From: Hyphomicrobiaceae bacterium
Lineage (GTDB): Bacteria; Pseudomonadota; Alphaproteobacteria; Rhizobiales; Hyphomicrobiaceae
DNA: 64,000 nucleotides
Assembly: GCA_022842785.1 (NCBI GenBank)
Contig: JALHOW010000001.1
Location: 963,331-1,027,330, forward strand
Reading direction: 5' to 3'
Shown here: positions 9,084 to 17,321 of the stretch, piece after piece
How positions within the stretch are numbered: the stretch's first letter is position 1
How the letters are laid out: each line of letters begins with the position of its first letter
The notes under the pieces: generated by a model
The model's database searches: none
The model's input: only the letters and a program-made list of their open reading frames with translations
What the model was told of the DNA's origin: nothing
Program-made: the position numbers and the translations under genes

Positions 9084-9730
9084 GCCTGGGTCTCGTGCTG
9101 CTTCAGGAGTTGCATCAACGCCTCCGCCTCAGCCAGATCTGCCGGGGTATTCACGTTCATGAACGGGTCGACGGTACCACCTGTGACCTCGATGAGCGAA
9201 AAATCGACCACTCTTGCGCCCTGCATCTCAACCCAACGCTGCACCCGCCGCTCACCCGTCGCCAGTGCCCGAGAGAGATCTTCAGTGATGCCGAGCGGCC
9301 ACAATGCGGCAACGGGGTGCGACTGACCGTCCGATCGCGCGACCACAATGCCGTCGCCGGGCCCCGAACCACCGAGCAACCGCGCAACGAGATCCAACGG
9401 TATGAACGGCGCATCGCTCGCGACAGTTGCAACATGGCTCGCCCAGATATCGCCAGCCCAGCGCAAGGCGGCCAGAATACCGGCCAGCGGCCCAGGGAAA
9501 TCCGGCGTCTGATCAGCAATCACGGGGAGGCCGAAAGCCGCAAACCGCGCCGGATCGCCGTTGGCATTGATGGCAACGCGAGCGACCTGCGGGGCGAAGC
9601 GCGCGAGCACATGCGCCATCATGGGCTGGCCAGCGAGATCGAGAAATGCCTTCTCACGCCCGCCCATGCGCAGCGAGCGCCCGCCAGCGAGCACGACGCC
9701 GACTATGCCTTCACTAGCTGTCCGGCTCAT
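9080..9730 (-). CDS. mobA: Molybdenum cofactor guanylyltransferase
   Basis: MobA attaches GMP to molybdopterin to make the bis-MGD cofactor of the DMSO-reductase family. The 216-aa protein has the nucleotidyltransferase signature VGVVLAGGRSLRMGGREKAF near residue 10, PDFPGPLAGILAAL, and VASDAPFIP with the Asp that binds Mg2+. The tail PFMNVNTPADLAEAEAL is typical of MobA. It is the first gene of a three-gene minus-strand group with the degenerate subtilase (ATGA overlap) and the extensin-like gene. I see no functional link between these products. No molybdoenzyme is encoded in this window. Confidence 0.92.
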   Translation of the reverse strand: MSRTASEGIVGVVLAGGRSLRMGGREKAFLDLAGQPMMAHVLARFAPQVARVAINANGDPARFAAFGLPVIADQTPDFPGPLAGILAALRWAGDIWASHVATVASDAPFIPLDLVARLLGGSGPGDGIVVARSDGQSHPVAALWPLGITEDLSRALATGERRVQRWVEMQGARVVDFSLIEVTGGTVDPFMNVNTPADLAEAEALMQLLKQHETQA

Positions 9731-9913
9731 TTACGCACTCTACCAGTGCCGACACCCGGCCCATAGCCACCGCAGCCGATATGAGCCTGAAAGGTAAAGA
9801 AGCATTTACGCCACAGGTATGGGCCGTACGCTGCCTTGCGCACGCTGCCCTCTTCCCCGAGATTGGCGCGCCTCCCATGATTGCGCCGACCTTCCAGGAT
9901 TGGACGGAGCCCC

Positions 9914-10231
9914 ATGCCCAGCACCGCTGCCCTGCTCCAGCACTGGTATTTCCATGTGCCGAACCTGATCCTCGCCGCGCTGATGTACCTGATGGCGACC
10001 TATTTCGTGCTCATGCTCGCGTTCGGCTGGACACAGCACGCGCAGGGCGCCTTCCTCCGGGTCTTCCACGGTGTCGTGAACCCTGTGCTGCGGACGGTGC
10101 GCTTTATCACACCGCGCATCGTGCCCAACGGGATCGTCCCCGTGCTCGCCGTCGTCTGGCTGGCGGCACTTCGCGTGCTGCTGTACTGGGGCGTCTCGCT
10201 GGCAGGCATCCGCCCGAGCATCGGAGCCTGA
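9914..10231 (+). CDS. YggT-like integral membrane protein
   Basis: This 105-aa protein has two to three hydrophobic segments: LILAALMYLMATYFVLMLAF, then FHGVVNPVLRTVRFITPRIV, then GIVPVLAVVWLAALRVLLYW. The arrangement, with a Pro-containing loop between segments (DPxL..R.ixP), resembles the YggT family. I chose the ATG at 9914, preceded by GGACGGAG. A TTG start at 9881 would add eleven basic residues and is less likely. It is two bases from the next membrane gene, so the pair is likely co-transcribed. The molecular role is unknown. Confidence 0.72.
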   Translation: MPSTAALLQHWYFHVPNLILAALMYLMATYFVLMLAFGWTQHAQGAFLRVFHGVVNPVLRTVRFITPRIVPNGIVPVLAVVWLAALRVLLYWGVSLAGIRPSIGA

Positions 10232-10233
10232 AT

Positions 10234-10620
10234 ATGCACACGCACGACGCGCCGCAGTTCACCTTCGTGCGTCTCGTACTGCTCGCGGGGGTCATCTTCC
10301 TCGCGATCTTCAATGGAAACTGGCTTGCAAACTGGCAATGGCTTTCGGAGGGACGATGGTCGTCACCAGCCTTCGACCCGCTGCTTTTTTTGCTGACGCC
10401 CTTTCTCCGCGGCACACCGCTCGGCACGCAGATGGGCTTCTACTACACGACCGGCGTGTCGCTCTCGCTGCTGACGTTCATACTGTCGGGGCTACCGGCC
10501 GCGCTCTACGAGCGTCTCTTCCGTCGGAACACGAGCACCGTTGTTTCCATGCTCGTCTGGCTGGCCACGGCAGCACTCCTCACTTACCCTGCCTACAAGG
10601 CATGGCAGGAGGCCTTCTAA
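10234..10620 (+). CDS. Small integral membrane protein, unknown
   Basis: I do not recognise this 128-aa protein. It has four hydrophobic stretches: FVRLVLLAGVIFLAIFNGNW, SPAFDPLLFLLTPFL, a central TGVSLSLLTFILSGLPAALY, and VSMLVWLATAALLTYPAY. The central Arg-rich loop LYERLFRRN may face the cytoplasm. It starts two bases after the stop of the YggT-like gene, which fits a two-gene membrane operon. It ends ten bases before the end of the convergent DJ-1/PfpI gene. Confidence 0.7.
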   Translation: MHTHDAPQFTFVRLVLLAGVIFLAIFNGNWLANWQWLSEGRWSSPAFDPLLFLLTPFLRGTPLGTQMGFYYTTGVSLSLLTFILSGLPAALYERLFRRNTSTVVSMLVWLATAALLTYPAYKAWQEAF

Positions 10621-10629
10621 CAGAACGGT

Positions 10630-11313
10630 TCAGCTCGCGAGCTTCGCCGCAGCTCGCGCGACGATGGCCGCACGTTCGGCCTGACGCTTCGCCGCGGACG
10701 ATAGCGCCCGCTCGGTGACGACCGGCCCAGCGCCCTCGGGTGAGCCGGCATTGAAGGGCGGATGCGGATCGTACTCGATGCCGAGCTGAATGGCTTTCGC
10801 CAGATCCTCGCCGAAGGCCTCCGCCGCAACACGCAGTGCGAAATCTATGCCTGCCGTGACACCACCGCCCGTGATCACATTGCCATCGACGACGACGCGC
10901 TCCGCGACCGGCGTGGCGCCGAATGCGGAAAGCATCTCGCGGCTCATCCAGTGCGTCGCCGCGCGCCTGCCCTTGAGCAATCCCGCTGCGCCGAGCACGA
11001 GCGCGCCCGTGCATACGCTTGTTACATACCGCGCGCCCACCGCTTGCTTCTTGAGAAATGCCAGCGTCTCGGCATCCTCCATGAGCGGGTTCATGCCCGC
11101 CCCGCCCGGAACGCACACGAGATCGAGCTGCGGACAGTCCGCAAAGGTCGTATCGGGCACAATCCGCATACCCCCACCCGCCTTGACGGGCTCAAGCGTC
11201 TTCCAGATGAGCCGCACCTCGGCCTCGGGAAACTTAGTGAAGACCTCGTAGGGCCCGGTCATGTCGAGCTGGGTGATGTCCGGGAATAGCAGGAGGCCAA
11301 TCCGGAAGGGCAT
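10630..11313 (-). CDS. DJ-1/PfpI family protein (isonitrile hydratase-like)
   Basis: This 227-aa protein has the DJ-1/PfpI (class I glutamine amidotransferase-like) fold. Marks are LLLFPDITQLDMTGPYEVF at the N-terminus, LVCVPGGAGMNPL, and YVTSVCTGALVLGAAGLL, which carries the nucleophile Cys at the elbow. This is followed by KGRRAATHWM, close to the isonitrile-hydratase and transcription-regulator-sensor subgroup. Without an AraC tail it is most likely an enzyme. The substrate is not fixed by sequence. The start at 11313 is the ATG that opens the conserved MPFRIGLLLFPD. Longer readings have no support. Confidence 0.86.
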   Translation of the reverse strand: MPFRIGLLLFPDITQLDMTGPYEVFTKFPEAEVRLIWKTLEPVKAGGGMRIVPDTTFADCPQLDLVCVPGGAGMNPLMEDAETLAFLKKQAVGARYVTSVCTGALVLGAAGLLKGRRAATHWMSREMLSAFGATPVAERVVVDGNVITGGGVTAGIDFALRVAAEAFGEDLAKAIQLGIEYDPHPPFNAGSPEGAGPVVTERALSSAAKRQAERAAIVARAAAKLAS

Positions 11314-11400
11314 GGTCTGTCTCCTTGATCTCGTCGCAGCTGAGGGCAACAATCCGCGCGCCCGAACACAACCACGAACAAGCAGAATGGAGCAAGACCC

Positions 11401-12144
11401 ATGGCGGCCAAGATGGCGACCACCGAAGAGATCCTGCGGCGCGAGACCCGGGCGCTCGTCTTCGACCTCTATGGCACGGTCGTGGACATGCAGTCGGGGC
11501 TCACGACAGCGGTAACGCCGTTCCTCAAGAAAAAGGGCTGGGAAGGCAATCCCTCGAGCTTCGTCACGTGGTGGCGGCGCACGCACTTCGAGGACAGCAT
11601 GATCGATGGGCTGCTCGATCGCGGCCACACGCCCTATCGCCAGATCGGACATCGTGCCGTCTCGCAAGTCATGGACCGCTGCGGCATCGAGCATACGCAG
11701 GACGACGTGACGTGGCTCGTCTCACAGATCGAGCAGCTGAAGCCCTTCCCCGATGTGATCGCCGCCCTCAATCAGCTCAAGACGCGCTACAAGCTCGTCA
11801 TTCTCTCGAATGGCGATCGCGATATGCTTGAGAACGCGCGCCCACACATCGGCTTTCCCTTCGATCGATTCATCTCCGTGCAGGAGGCGGGCTACTTCAA
11901 GCCGCACTTTGCGACCTATGCCGCCGCGGAGGATATCATCAACGCGGAGTGGCCTGAGATCGAGCGAACGGGCATCATCTTCGTCGCCAATCATGCCTTC
12001 GACTGCATCGGCGGCAAGTCGCACGGTTTCCGCTCCGTGTTCGTCGATCGGCGCAAGCGGCCCTTCGGCCAGTCGCCCCATCAACCGGACCTGATCGTCG
12101 CGAATTTCGCCGAACTCGCGGCTACACTCGCACCCCAAGCCTAA
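11401..12144 (+). CDS. Haloacid dehalogenase type II-like hydrolase
   Basis: This 247-aa HAD-superfamily hydrolase has motif I RALVFDLYGTVVDMQ with nucleophile Asp22, motif II ILSNGDRDML, motif III Lys in EAGYFKPHFATY, and motif IV FVANHAFDCIGGKSHGF. The L-2-haloacid dehalogenase subgroup reads FDxYGTL and LSNGxxxM, which fits. Whether it acts on haloacids or on phosphate esters cannot be told. The gene starts the plus-strand run of HAD, PLP enzyme and two DUF1801 genes and is divergent from the DJ-1/PfpI gene. Confidence 0.85.
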   Translation: MAAKMATTEEILRRETRALVFDLYGTVVDMQSGLTTAVTPFLKKKGWEGNPSSFVTWWRRTHFEDSMIDGLLDRGHTPYRQIGHRAVSQVMDRCGIEHTQDDVTWLVSQIEQLKPFPDVIAALNQLKTRYKLVILSNGDRDMLENARPHIGFPFDRFISVQEAGYFKPHFATYAAAEDIINAEWPEIERTGIIFVANHAFDCIGGKSHGFRSVFVDRRKRPFGQSPHQPDLIVANFAELAATLAPQA

Positions 12145-12179
12145 GCGCCGACAACAGACATAAGCAGGAGCACGCTCAA

Positions 12180-13319
12180 ATGCCGACTCTGCCGCCGGCC
12201 ATGCCAGGAATGCCGCTCTCCGAGGTGGATACTCCTGCTCTGCTGATTGATCTCGATGCCTTCGAGCGCAATCTGAAACGCATGGCCGATGCGGTATCGA
12301 AGGCCGGCGTGCGCCTGCGGCCGCACGCGAAGACGCACAAATCGCCCATCATCGGCCAGAAACAGATCGCGCATGGCGCGGTCGGCCTCTGCTGCCAGAA
12401 GGTGTCGGAAGCGGCCGTGCTGGTCGAGGGCGGTGTGCTGGATGTACTCGTATCGAACGAGGTTATCGGCGCGCGCAAACTCGACCGCCTCGCCGCCCTC
12501 TCGCGTCAGGCGCGCGTCATCGGCTGCGTCGACAATCCGGTCGGCGTTTCATCCATGGCCGCCGCCGCCGAGCGCCACGGCGCACGCGTTGACGTGCTGG
12601 TCGAGATCAATGTCGGCGCAAGTCGCTGCGGCGTCGATCCCGGCGAGCCGGCGGTCGCACTGGCGCAGTTGATCGCACGCGAGAAGCATCTGCGCTTTGC
12701 CGGCCTGCAGGCCTATCAAGGCCGCGCACAGCACTTCCGTACGATCGAAGAACGCCGCGTCGCCATCGACGAGGCCATCGCACGCAGCGCCACGACGGTG
12801 AAGGCTCTGAAGGCGGCGGGCCTCTCGTGCGACATCGTCGGTGGTGCCGGCACGGGCACATTCGAGCTCGAAGCGGCGAGCGGCGTCTACAATGAACTGC
12901 AGGCTGGTTCGTACATCTTCATGGACGCCGACTATGCCCGCAACAAGCGCGCCGATGGCGGGCCTTATGACACGTTTGAACACGCGCTCTTCGTCTACGC
13001 GACCGTCATGAGCATGACGCAATCGGATCGCGCGGTCGTCGATGCGGGTCTCAAGAGCTTCACGTTCGAGTCGGGCCCGCCTGAGCCGGTCGGCTTTGCG
13101 GGCGCCGTGTACGAGCGCCCATCCGACGAGCACGGCAATCTCAATCTGGCGCAGAGCAACGCGCGGCCCGGCCTCGGCGACAAAGTGCGGCTCATTCCCG
13201 GCCACTGCGATCCAACTGTGAACCTGCACGACTGGTACGCCGGCATTCGCGGCATGGAGGGCGCATCGCCCGTCGTCGAGAGCGTGTGGCCCGTCGCCGC
13301 GCGCGGGGCGGTGTTCTAG
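12180..13319 (+). CDS. DSD1-type PLP enzyme (D-threonine aldolase / 3-hydroxyaspartate aldolase-like)
   Basis: This fold-type III PLP enzyme has an alanine-racemase-like N-terminal barrel and a C-terminal beta domain. VDTPALLIDLDAFERNL opens the barrel, RLRPHAKTHK carries the Schiff-base Lys (Lys51), VGGAGTGTFELEA binds the PLP phosphate, and IPGHCDPTVNLHDWY near the C-terminus provides the His and Cys metal ligands of D-threonine aldolases and D-serine dehydratases. At 379 aa it is full length. The exact substrate (D-threonine, D-3-hydroxyaspartate or D-serine) is open. It follows the HAD gene by 35 bases and may be co-transcribed with it. Confidence 0.87.
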   Translation: MPTLPPAMPGMPLSEVDTPALLIDLDAFERNLKRMADAVSKAGVRLRPHAKTHKSPIIGQKQIAHGAVGLCCQKVSEAAVLVEGGVLDVLVSNEVIGARKLDRLAALSRQARVIGCVDNPVGVSSMAAAAERHGARVDVLVEINVGASRCGVDPGEPAVALAQLIAREKHLRFAGLQAYQGRAQHFRTIEERRVAIDEAIARSATTVKALKAAGLSCDIVGGAGTGTFELEAASGVYNELQAGSYIFMDADYARNKRADGGPYDTFEHALFVYATVMSMTQSDRAVVDAGLKSFTFESGPPEPVGFAGAVYERPSDEHGNLNLAQSNARPGLGDKVRLIPGHCDPTVNLHDWYAGIRGMEGASPVVESVWPVAARGAVF

Positions 13320-13349
13320 TTCACCGCCGATCAGGGAGGAGAGCAGAGC

Positions 13350-13823
13350 ATGGCCGACAAGCCATCCAAGAAGTCGGCGAAGATTGCGAAGCCGAAGCCG
13401 CCGGCTGCGAAGAAATCCGCGAAGCCGAAACTTCTCTCGGGCGACAATCCGCAGATCGCGAAGGGCTACGGCGATGCGCCCGTGCAGGCCTATATCGCCG
13501 CGATCCCAGGCTGGAAGCACGACCTCGCGCGCCGCATCGACGCACTCATCGTGCGTGCCGTCCCGAAAACCCAGAAGGCCGTCAAATGGAACTCGCCCTT
13601 CTACGGCATGGACGACAAGCACTGGTTCATGAGCTTCCACTGCTTCACGCGCTACATCAAAGTCGCGTTCTTCCGTGGCGCATCGCTCAACCCCATGCCG
13701 CCCGGCACATCCAAGCAAAAGGACGTGCGGTACCTCGACATTCATGAGAATGACGCGCTCGACGAAGCTCAGTTCATCGCGTGGGTGAAGCAGGCCAGCA
13801 AGCTGCCGGGCGAGAAGATGTAA
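13350..13823 (+). CDS. DUF1801 domain protein
   Basis: This 157-aa protein has a Lys/Pro/Ala-rich N-terminal arm (about 30 residues) and a DUF1801 (YdhG-like) domain. The domain is marked by AYIAAIPGWKHDLARRIDAL, TQKAVKWNSPFYGMDDKHWF, and the C-terminal YLDIHENDALDEAQFIAWV. These proteins are small, cytoplasmic and related in fold to frataxin/YjbR. Their biochemical role is unknown. The next gene encodes a second member of the family. Confidence 0.82.
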   Translation: MADKPSKKSAKIAKPKPPAAKKSAKPKLLSGDNPQIAKGYGDAPVQAYIAAIPGWKHDLARRIDALIVRAVPKTQKAVKWNSPFYGMDDKHWFMSFHCFTRYIKVAFFRGASLNPMPPGTSKQKDVRYLDIHENDALDEAQFIAWVKQASKLPGEKM

Positions 13824-13833
13824 GAGCCGACAG

Positions 13834-14268
13834 ATGGAGGCCGCCCCCATGAAGAGCCGCCCGACGGAGAAGCAGACGGACGCCTCACCTTCCGACCTCA
13901 TCGACGCCCGCATCGAGGAGCTGGCCGACTGGCGCGGCGAGATGCTCACGCGGGTGCGCAAACTCATCAAGCAGGCCGATCCGAAGGTGATCGAGACGTG
14001 GAAGTGGCGCGGCGTTCCGGTATGGGAGCACGACGGCATCATCTGCACGGGTGAAACGTACAAGGCCGCGGTGAAGCTCACCTTCGCCAAGGGCGCATCG
14101 CTGGACGATCCCTCGCGCCTCTTCAATGCGAGCCTCGATGGCAATGCGCGCCGAGCGATCGATATTCATGAGGGCGACAAGATCAACGAAGCGGCCTTAA
14201 AGGCGCTCATCCGCGCCGCCGTGGCTTTGAATGTATCCAAGAGCCGCGCCAAACGCGGAAAATCATAA
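13834..14268 (+). CDS. DUF1801 domain protein (second copy)
   Basis: This 144-aa protein contains a DUF1801 domain: GEMLTRVRKLIKQADPKVIE, TWKWRGVPVWEHDGIICTG, KAAVKLTFAKGASLDDPSRL, and IDIHEGDKINEAALKALIRA. It is ten bases from the preceding DUF1801 gene and shares the WxxxPxW/xG core and the DIHExD tail. The two appear to be an old tandem duplication that has diverged. The start may be the ATG at 13834 or the in-frame MKSRPTEKQ 15 bases further on. The role is unknown. Confidence 0.82.
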   Translation: MEAAPMKSRPTEKQTDASPSDLIDARIEELADWRGEMLTRVRKLIKQADPKVIETWKWRGVPVWEHDGIICTGETYKAAVKLTFAKGASLDDPSRLFNASLDGNARRAIDIHEGDKINEAALKALIRAAVALNVSKSRAKRGKS

Positions 14269-14276
14269 AAGACGGG

Positions 14277-14340
14277 GGCTCCGGGGGTGTCCCCCGGTCG
14301 GGGTGCGGGGCTGATGCCCCGCTCGCGCCAAAGGCGCGAC
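14277..14340. repeat. GC-rich double stem-loop between DUF1801 and prmA genes
   Basis: The stretch contains two adjacent inverted repeats, CGGGGGTGTCCCCCG and GCGGGGCTGATGCCCCGC, then CGCGCCAAAGGCGCG. It resembles an intergenic palindromic (REP-like) element or a terminator cluster. I cannot tell from one copy whether it is repeated in the genome. Confidence 0.5.
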
Positions 14341-14412
14341 GTCGTTTCCGCGTGCACCACGTCTCCAGTCCGGCTACACCGCGTGCCGGATCCACGCTCG
14401 AAAGCTCATCCC

Positions 14413-15297
14413 ATGCATCGCGTCCGCATCACGATGGACGACACCGGCGCCGCCCGCACGGTCGCGGCGCTGCTCGAAGAGTCGGTCATCCGTCCACCGC
14501 TCGCCGTGAGCATGTTCGAAGCGCCCGGCGCTGGCTGGGTCGTCGATGGCTACTACGAGGACGCCATCGATATTGCGTCCATCTCGGAGTTTCTCGATGC
14601 AGGACCTGATGTCCGCAGCGCCAACATCACGATCGAGGCTGTCCCCGACGAGAACTGGGTTGCCGTCAGTCAGGCGGGCCTGCCGCCGGTCGTCGCCGGT
14701 CGCTTTCTGGTTCACGGCAGTCATGACCGCGCAATCGGCCGCCAGCATCGCAATGCCATCGAGATCGACGCCGGCGAAGCCTTCGGCACTGCGCACCACG
14801 CGACGACGCTCGGGTGCCTGCTGGCCATCGACCGCCTGACACGATCGCAGAATTTCAAGCGTGTTCTCGATCTCGGCAGCGGTTCGGGCGTCCTAGCCAT
14901 CGCGGCCGCGCGTGTGCTCCCCAAGGCGTCCATCACCGCCAGCGACTTCGATCCAGAGGCCGTTCGTGTGGCAGGCGAGAACGTGCGCAAGAATGCCCTC
15001 GCCGGCCGTATCCGGCTCGTCGCGGCGCTCGGCCTCGATCATCCGGCGCTTCGCGTTGGGGCGCCCTACGATCTCGTCATCGCGAACATCCTCGCGGAGC
15101 CGCTGATCTCCATCGCGCAGCGGCTCGCGGGCGTGATCCCTCCACGTGGTGTGGTCGTGCTATCCGGCATTCTGCAGTCGCAGGGAGCAGCGGTACTTGC
15201 GGCCTACGCCGCCGCGGGGTTCGCGCGCGTGCGGGCCGACCGGCTCAATGGCTGGGTAATCCTGACGCTTGTGCGTCGGGCCGATCTGCCAGCGTAG
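14413..15297 (+). CDS. prmA: Ribosomal protein L11 methyltransferase
   Basis: PrmA trimethylates several amino groups of ribosomal protein L11. The 294-aa protein starts MHRVRITMDD and has the short N-terminal recognition domain. The SAM-dependent Rossmann fold follows, with VLDLGSGSGVLAIAAARVLP as motif I, SDFDPEAVRVAGEN as motif II, and DLVIANILAEPLI as motif IV (NxxxxP/L). EAFGTAHHATTLGCL is the PrmA-type loop before motif I. The upstream extension to 14287 runs through the palindromic repeats and is not conserved, so I took the ATG at 14413. It is followed by tRNA-Gln. Confidence 0.92.
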   Translation: MHRVRITMDDTGAARTVAALLEESVIRPPLAVSMFEAPGAGWVVDGYYEDAIDIASISEFLDAGPDVRSANITIEAVPDENWVAVSQAGLPPVVAGRFLVHGSHDRAIGRQHRNAIEIDAGEAFGTAHHATTLGCLLAIDRLTRSQNFKRVLDLGSGSGVLAIAAARVLPKASITASDFDPEAVRVAGENVRKNALAGRIRLVAALGLDHPALRVGAPYDLVIANILAEPLISIAQRLAGVIPPRGVVVLSGILQSQGAAVLAAYAAAGFARVRADRLNGWVILTLVRRADLPA

Positions 15298-15423
15298 GGC
15301 GAGATGCCGAGCGGCACCCTGCTAGGCGCCGAATGGCCGGCCCGTGCGTTTTGTCGGGGTTGCGTCGCCGGGCGACGCTTGATAAGAGGGGCCTCCCAAG
15401 CGCCGCCCCTGAGCGGCGCCTGT

Positions 15424-15497
15424 TGGGGGATCGTCTAATGGTAGGACTGCAGACTCTGACTCTGCCTGTCTAGGTTCGAATCCTAGTCCCCCAGCCA
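15424..15497 (+). tRNA. tRNA-Gln (CTG anticodon)
   Basis: The cloverleaf is clear. Acceptor TGGGGGA pairs with TCCCCCA, and the D-arm region reads GTCTAATGGTAGGAC. The anticodon stem GCAGA/TCTGC holds the loop CTCTGAC with anticodon CTG. The T arm reads TAGGTTCGAATCCTA, the discriminator is G, and CCA is encoded at 15495-15497. The last 17 bases are part of the 22-bp repeat that recurs at 29165, so this gene is the insertion site of the island and is reconstituted by it. Confidence 0.95.
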
Positions 15498-15502
15498 AAT
15501 CT
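15481..15502 (+). other. Attachment site copy 1 (tRNA-Gln side)
   Basis: TCCTAGTCCCCCAGCCAAAT plus CT, identical over 22 bases to 29165-29186. The preceding base differs (A against G) and the following base differs (A against G). These bases form the 3' T-stem, the acceptor 3' strand, the discriminator, the CCA and five flanking bases of the tRNA. Confidence 0.92.
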
Positions 15503-15545
15503 ATTTAACCTCCTGAACAACCTCAGAAATTCGGCCCGGACAATC

Positions 15546-17321
15546 ATGCCGATCCGAGAGGTTGTCGCTATGGTCCCACATTGGTCCCACATTGGGTCCC
15601 ACATCAAACGCAAGCGGGGCGTTTTCTTCTACCGTCGCCGCTTGCCGCGCCCCCATCAAGATGAGATTACACTCTCGCTCGGAACGACGTCGTTCTGGCT
15701 AGCCCAAGCCTTGGCTAAAGACCTCGACGACGCTTTCCTCCGCTTCCTTCAACGACCTCCAATGAACGAATTCGACATCAAGAAGGCCCTCCGCGAGTAT
15801 CTGCGGGCAGAACTGAAGAGCCTCAGACAAAAGCACCTCGCCACCCCGCGCGACAAAGCGATCCATGCACTTGAGGTCGACATGCCGTACGACACTCATG
15901 CAGTGCGGGAGGCAGACTACAATGCGATCGAATCGCGGCTCCGTAGCTTACGGAGGGGGCTCCGCGAGCGCGACCTCCGAGGTTACGGTCTGGTGGCCGA
16001 TGATCTAAGCGAGGGACACGTTCTGACGTCCGAGCAGCGCGTCGAGTTCGCGCTCGGACTGATGAAAGCCCAAATTCAGGTTCTTGAGCAGTCTGAGAGA
16101 TGGATTCGACACGGGCTGATCGACGAGATCAAGTTCGATGAGCCTGCTTCTGGAACTCCATCGGTCGAACGTCCACCGGTCGAGCCAGAGAACATCGCCA
16201 CAGGTCCCAAACTATCCGAGGCACTCCCTACATTTCTCGACTTCATGACGAAGGATCAAGGCTGGCGCGGTCAGACGCTTGCACAGAACCAGGCAACCTA
16301 CCGCATGTTTGTCGAATGCTGCGGCGATCGCCCAGTTTCGCAGTACGAGCGAACGGATCTGACCCGGTTCTACGATCTCCTGCGTGGACTTCCGGCTCTT
16401 TACGCCAAGAGCAAGGAGTGGTCGGCCCTTTCACTAGTCGAGATCATCGAGCGTACCAAAGGCTCCGATCATCCTCGTCTCGCGATGAAGACGGTGAAGC
16501 GCCATTTCTCCGCATTGGGTCGCCTATTTGCCTACTTGAAGCGGCGCGGTGAGTACGTTCGCGAAAACCCGGCGCACGGGTTCGAATTTCCGAGCAAAGG
16601 CCGTGCCCGTGACAAGCGAAAGATGTGGGAAGGGGACAAGCTCCGAAGGCTCTTTTCATCGCCGGTGTGGACAGGATGCAGATCAGAGACGCAGCGTTCC
16701 AAGCCGGGGAAGCTGATCATCGAAGACGAAAAGTACTGGCTGCCAATCCTGGGCCTCTTTCATGGTAACAGGCTCGAAGAGTTCGCCCAGCTCGTTCGCA
16801 GTGATGTGCGGTGTGAAGAGGGCATCTGGTTTCTCGACATTAACGACGAGCTGACCAAGCAGCTCAAGAACGATCAATCGAAGCGCCGAGTACCCTTACA
16901 CCCGCGAGTAGAACAAGCTGGCTTCCTCGACTATGTCGAGACCACTGCCCCGAACCCGCGCGACCGGCTCTTCCCCAAACTTCGACCTGGAGGAGCCGAT
17001 GGTAAGCTTGGCTTCTCCTTCACGAAGTGGTGGACACGTTATCGGAAGGACATTGGCGTGTATGAGCCAGGGCTTGACTATCACTCGTTCCGCGGTGGCG
17101 TGACCACAAAACTTGCCGCCGCACACGTCTCTCTGGACATCAGGAACGAGCTACTCGGTCATGAAGGTTCCTCGGTGGACGAGCGCGTGTACCTCAAGGG
17201 CCTCCCGTTGAGAACGCTTGCTGAGGCAATTGCTCGCATCGAATGGCCCGAGTTCGCCTTGGCAAAGACCACTGCGAGACTTGATGCGCGACATCCAGCC
17301 GGTAATGCAGAGGCAGTATGA
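15546..17321 (+). CDS. Tyrosine-type site-specific recombinase (island integrase)
   Basis: This 591-aa phage-type integrase should catalyse integration and excision at the tRNA-Gln site. The N-terminus IKRKRGVFFYRRRLPRPHQD resembles the DUF6538/arm-binding region of long alphaproteobacterial integrases. A SAM-like core-binding domain follows near residues 215-330. The catalytic domain has GLFHGNRLEEFAQL (Arg), YHSFRGGVTT (His-x-x-Arg), ELLGHEG (His) and DERVYLKG (Tyr near residue 556), so the active site is complete. The start is either the ATG at 15546 or the ATG at 15570, which has a better GAGAGG before it. The GGTCCCACA repeats lie in the first codons. The stop overlaps the next gene as ATGA. 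Confidence 0.92.
   Translation: MPIREVVAMVPHWSHIGSHIKRKRGVFFYRRRLPRPHQDEITLSLGTTSFWLAQALAKDLDDAFLRFLQRPPMNEFDIKKALREYLRAELKSLRQKHLATPRDKAIHALEVDMPYDTHAVREADYNAIESRLRSLRRGLRERDLRGYGLVADDLSEGHVLTSEQRVEFALGLMKAQIQVLEQSERWIRHGLIDEIKFDEPASGTPSVERPPVEPENIATGPKLSEALPTFLDFMTKDQGWRGQTLAQNQATYRMFVECCGDRPVSQYERTDLTRFYDLLRGLPALYAKSKEWSALSLVEIIERTKGSDHPRLAMKTVKRHFSALGRLFAYLKRRGEYVRENPAHGFEFPSKGRARDKRKMWEGDKLRRLFSSPVWTGCRSETQRSKPGKLIIEDEKYWLPILGLFHGNRLEEFAQLVRSDVRCEEGIWFLDINDELTKQLKNDQSKRRVPLHPRVEQAGFLDYVETTAPNPRDRLFPKLRPGGADGKLGFSFTKWWTRYRKDIGVYEPGLDYHSFRGGVTTKLAAAHVSLDIRNELLGHEGSSVDERVYLKGLPLRTLAEAIARIEWPEFALAKTTARLDARHPAGNAEAV
15572..15603 (+). repeat. Three GGTCCCACA direct repeats (putative integrase arm sites)
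   Basis: GGTCCCACA occurs at 15572-15580, 15583-15591 and 15595-15603, a spacing of 11 to 12 bases, that is about one helical turn. The same 9-mer occurs twice at the other end of the island (29084 and 29095), in the same orientation and again 11 bases apart. Phased copies near both att sites are the usual layout of arm-type binding sites of tyrosine integrases. Confidence 0.7.

Noticed and set aside
14287..14412. Upstream extension of prmA
   Set aside because: It runs through palindromic repeats and has no similarity to the PrmA N-terminus. The ATG at 14413 opens the conserved part.
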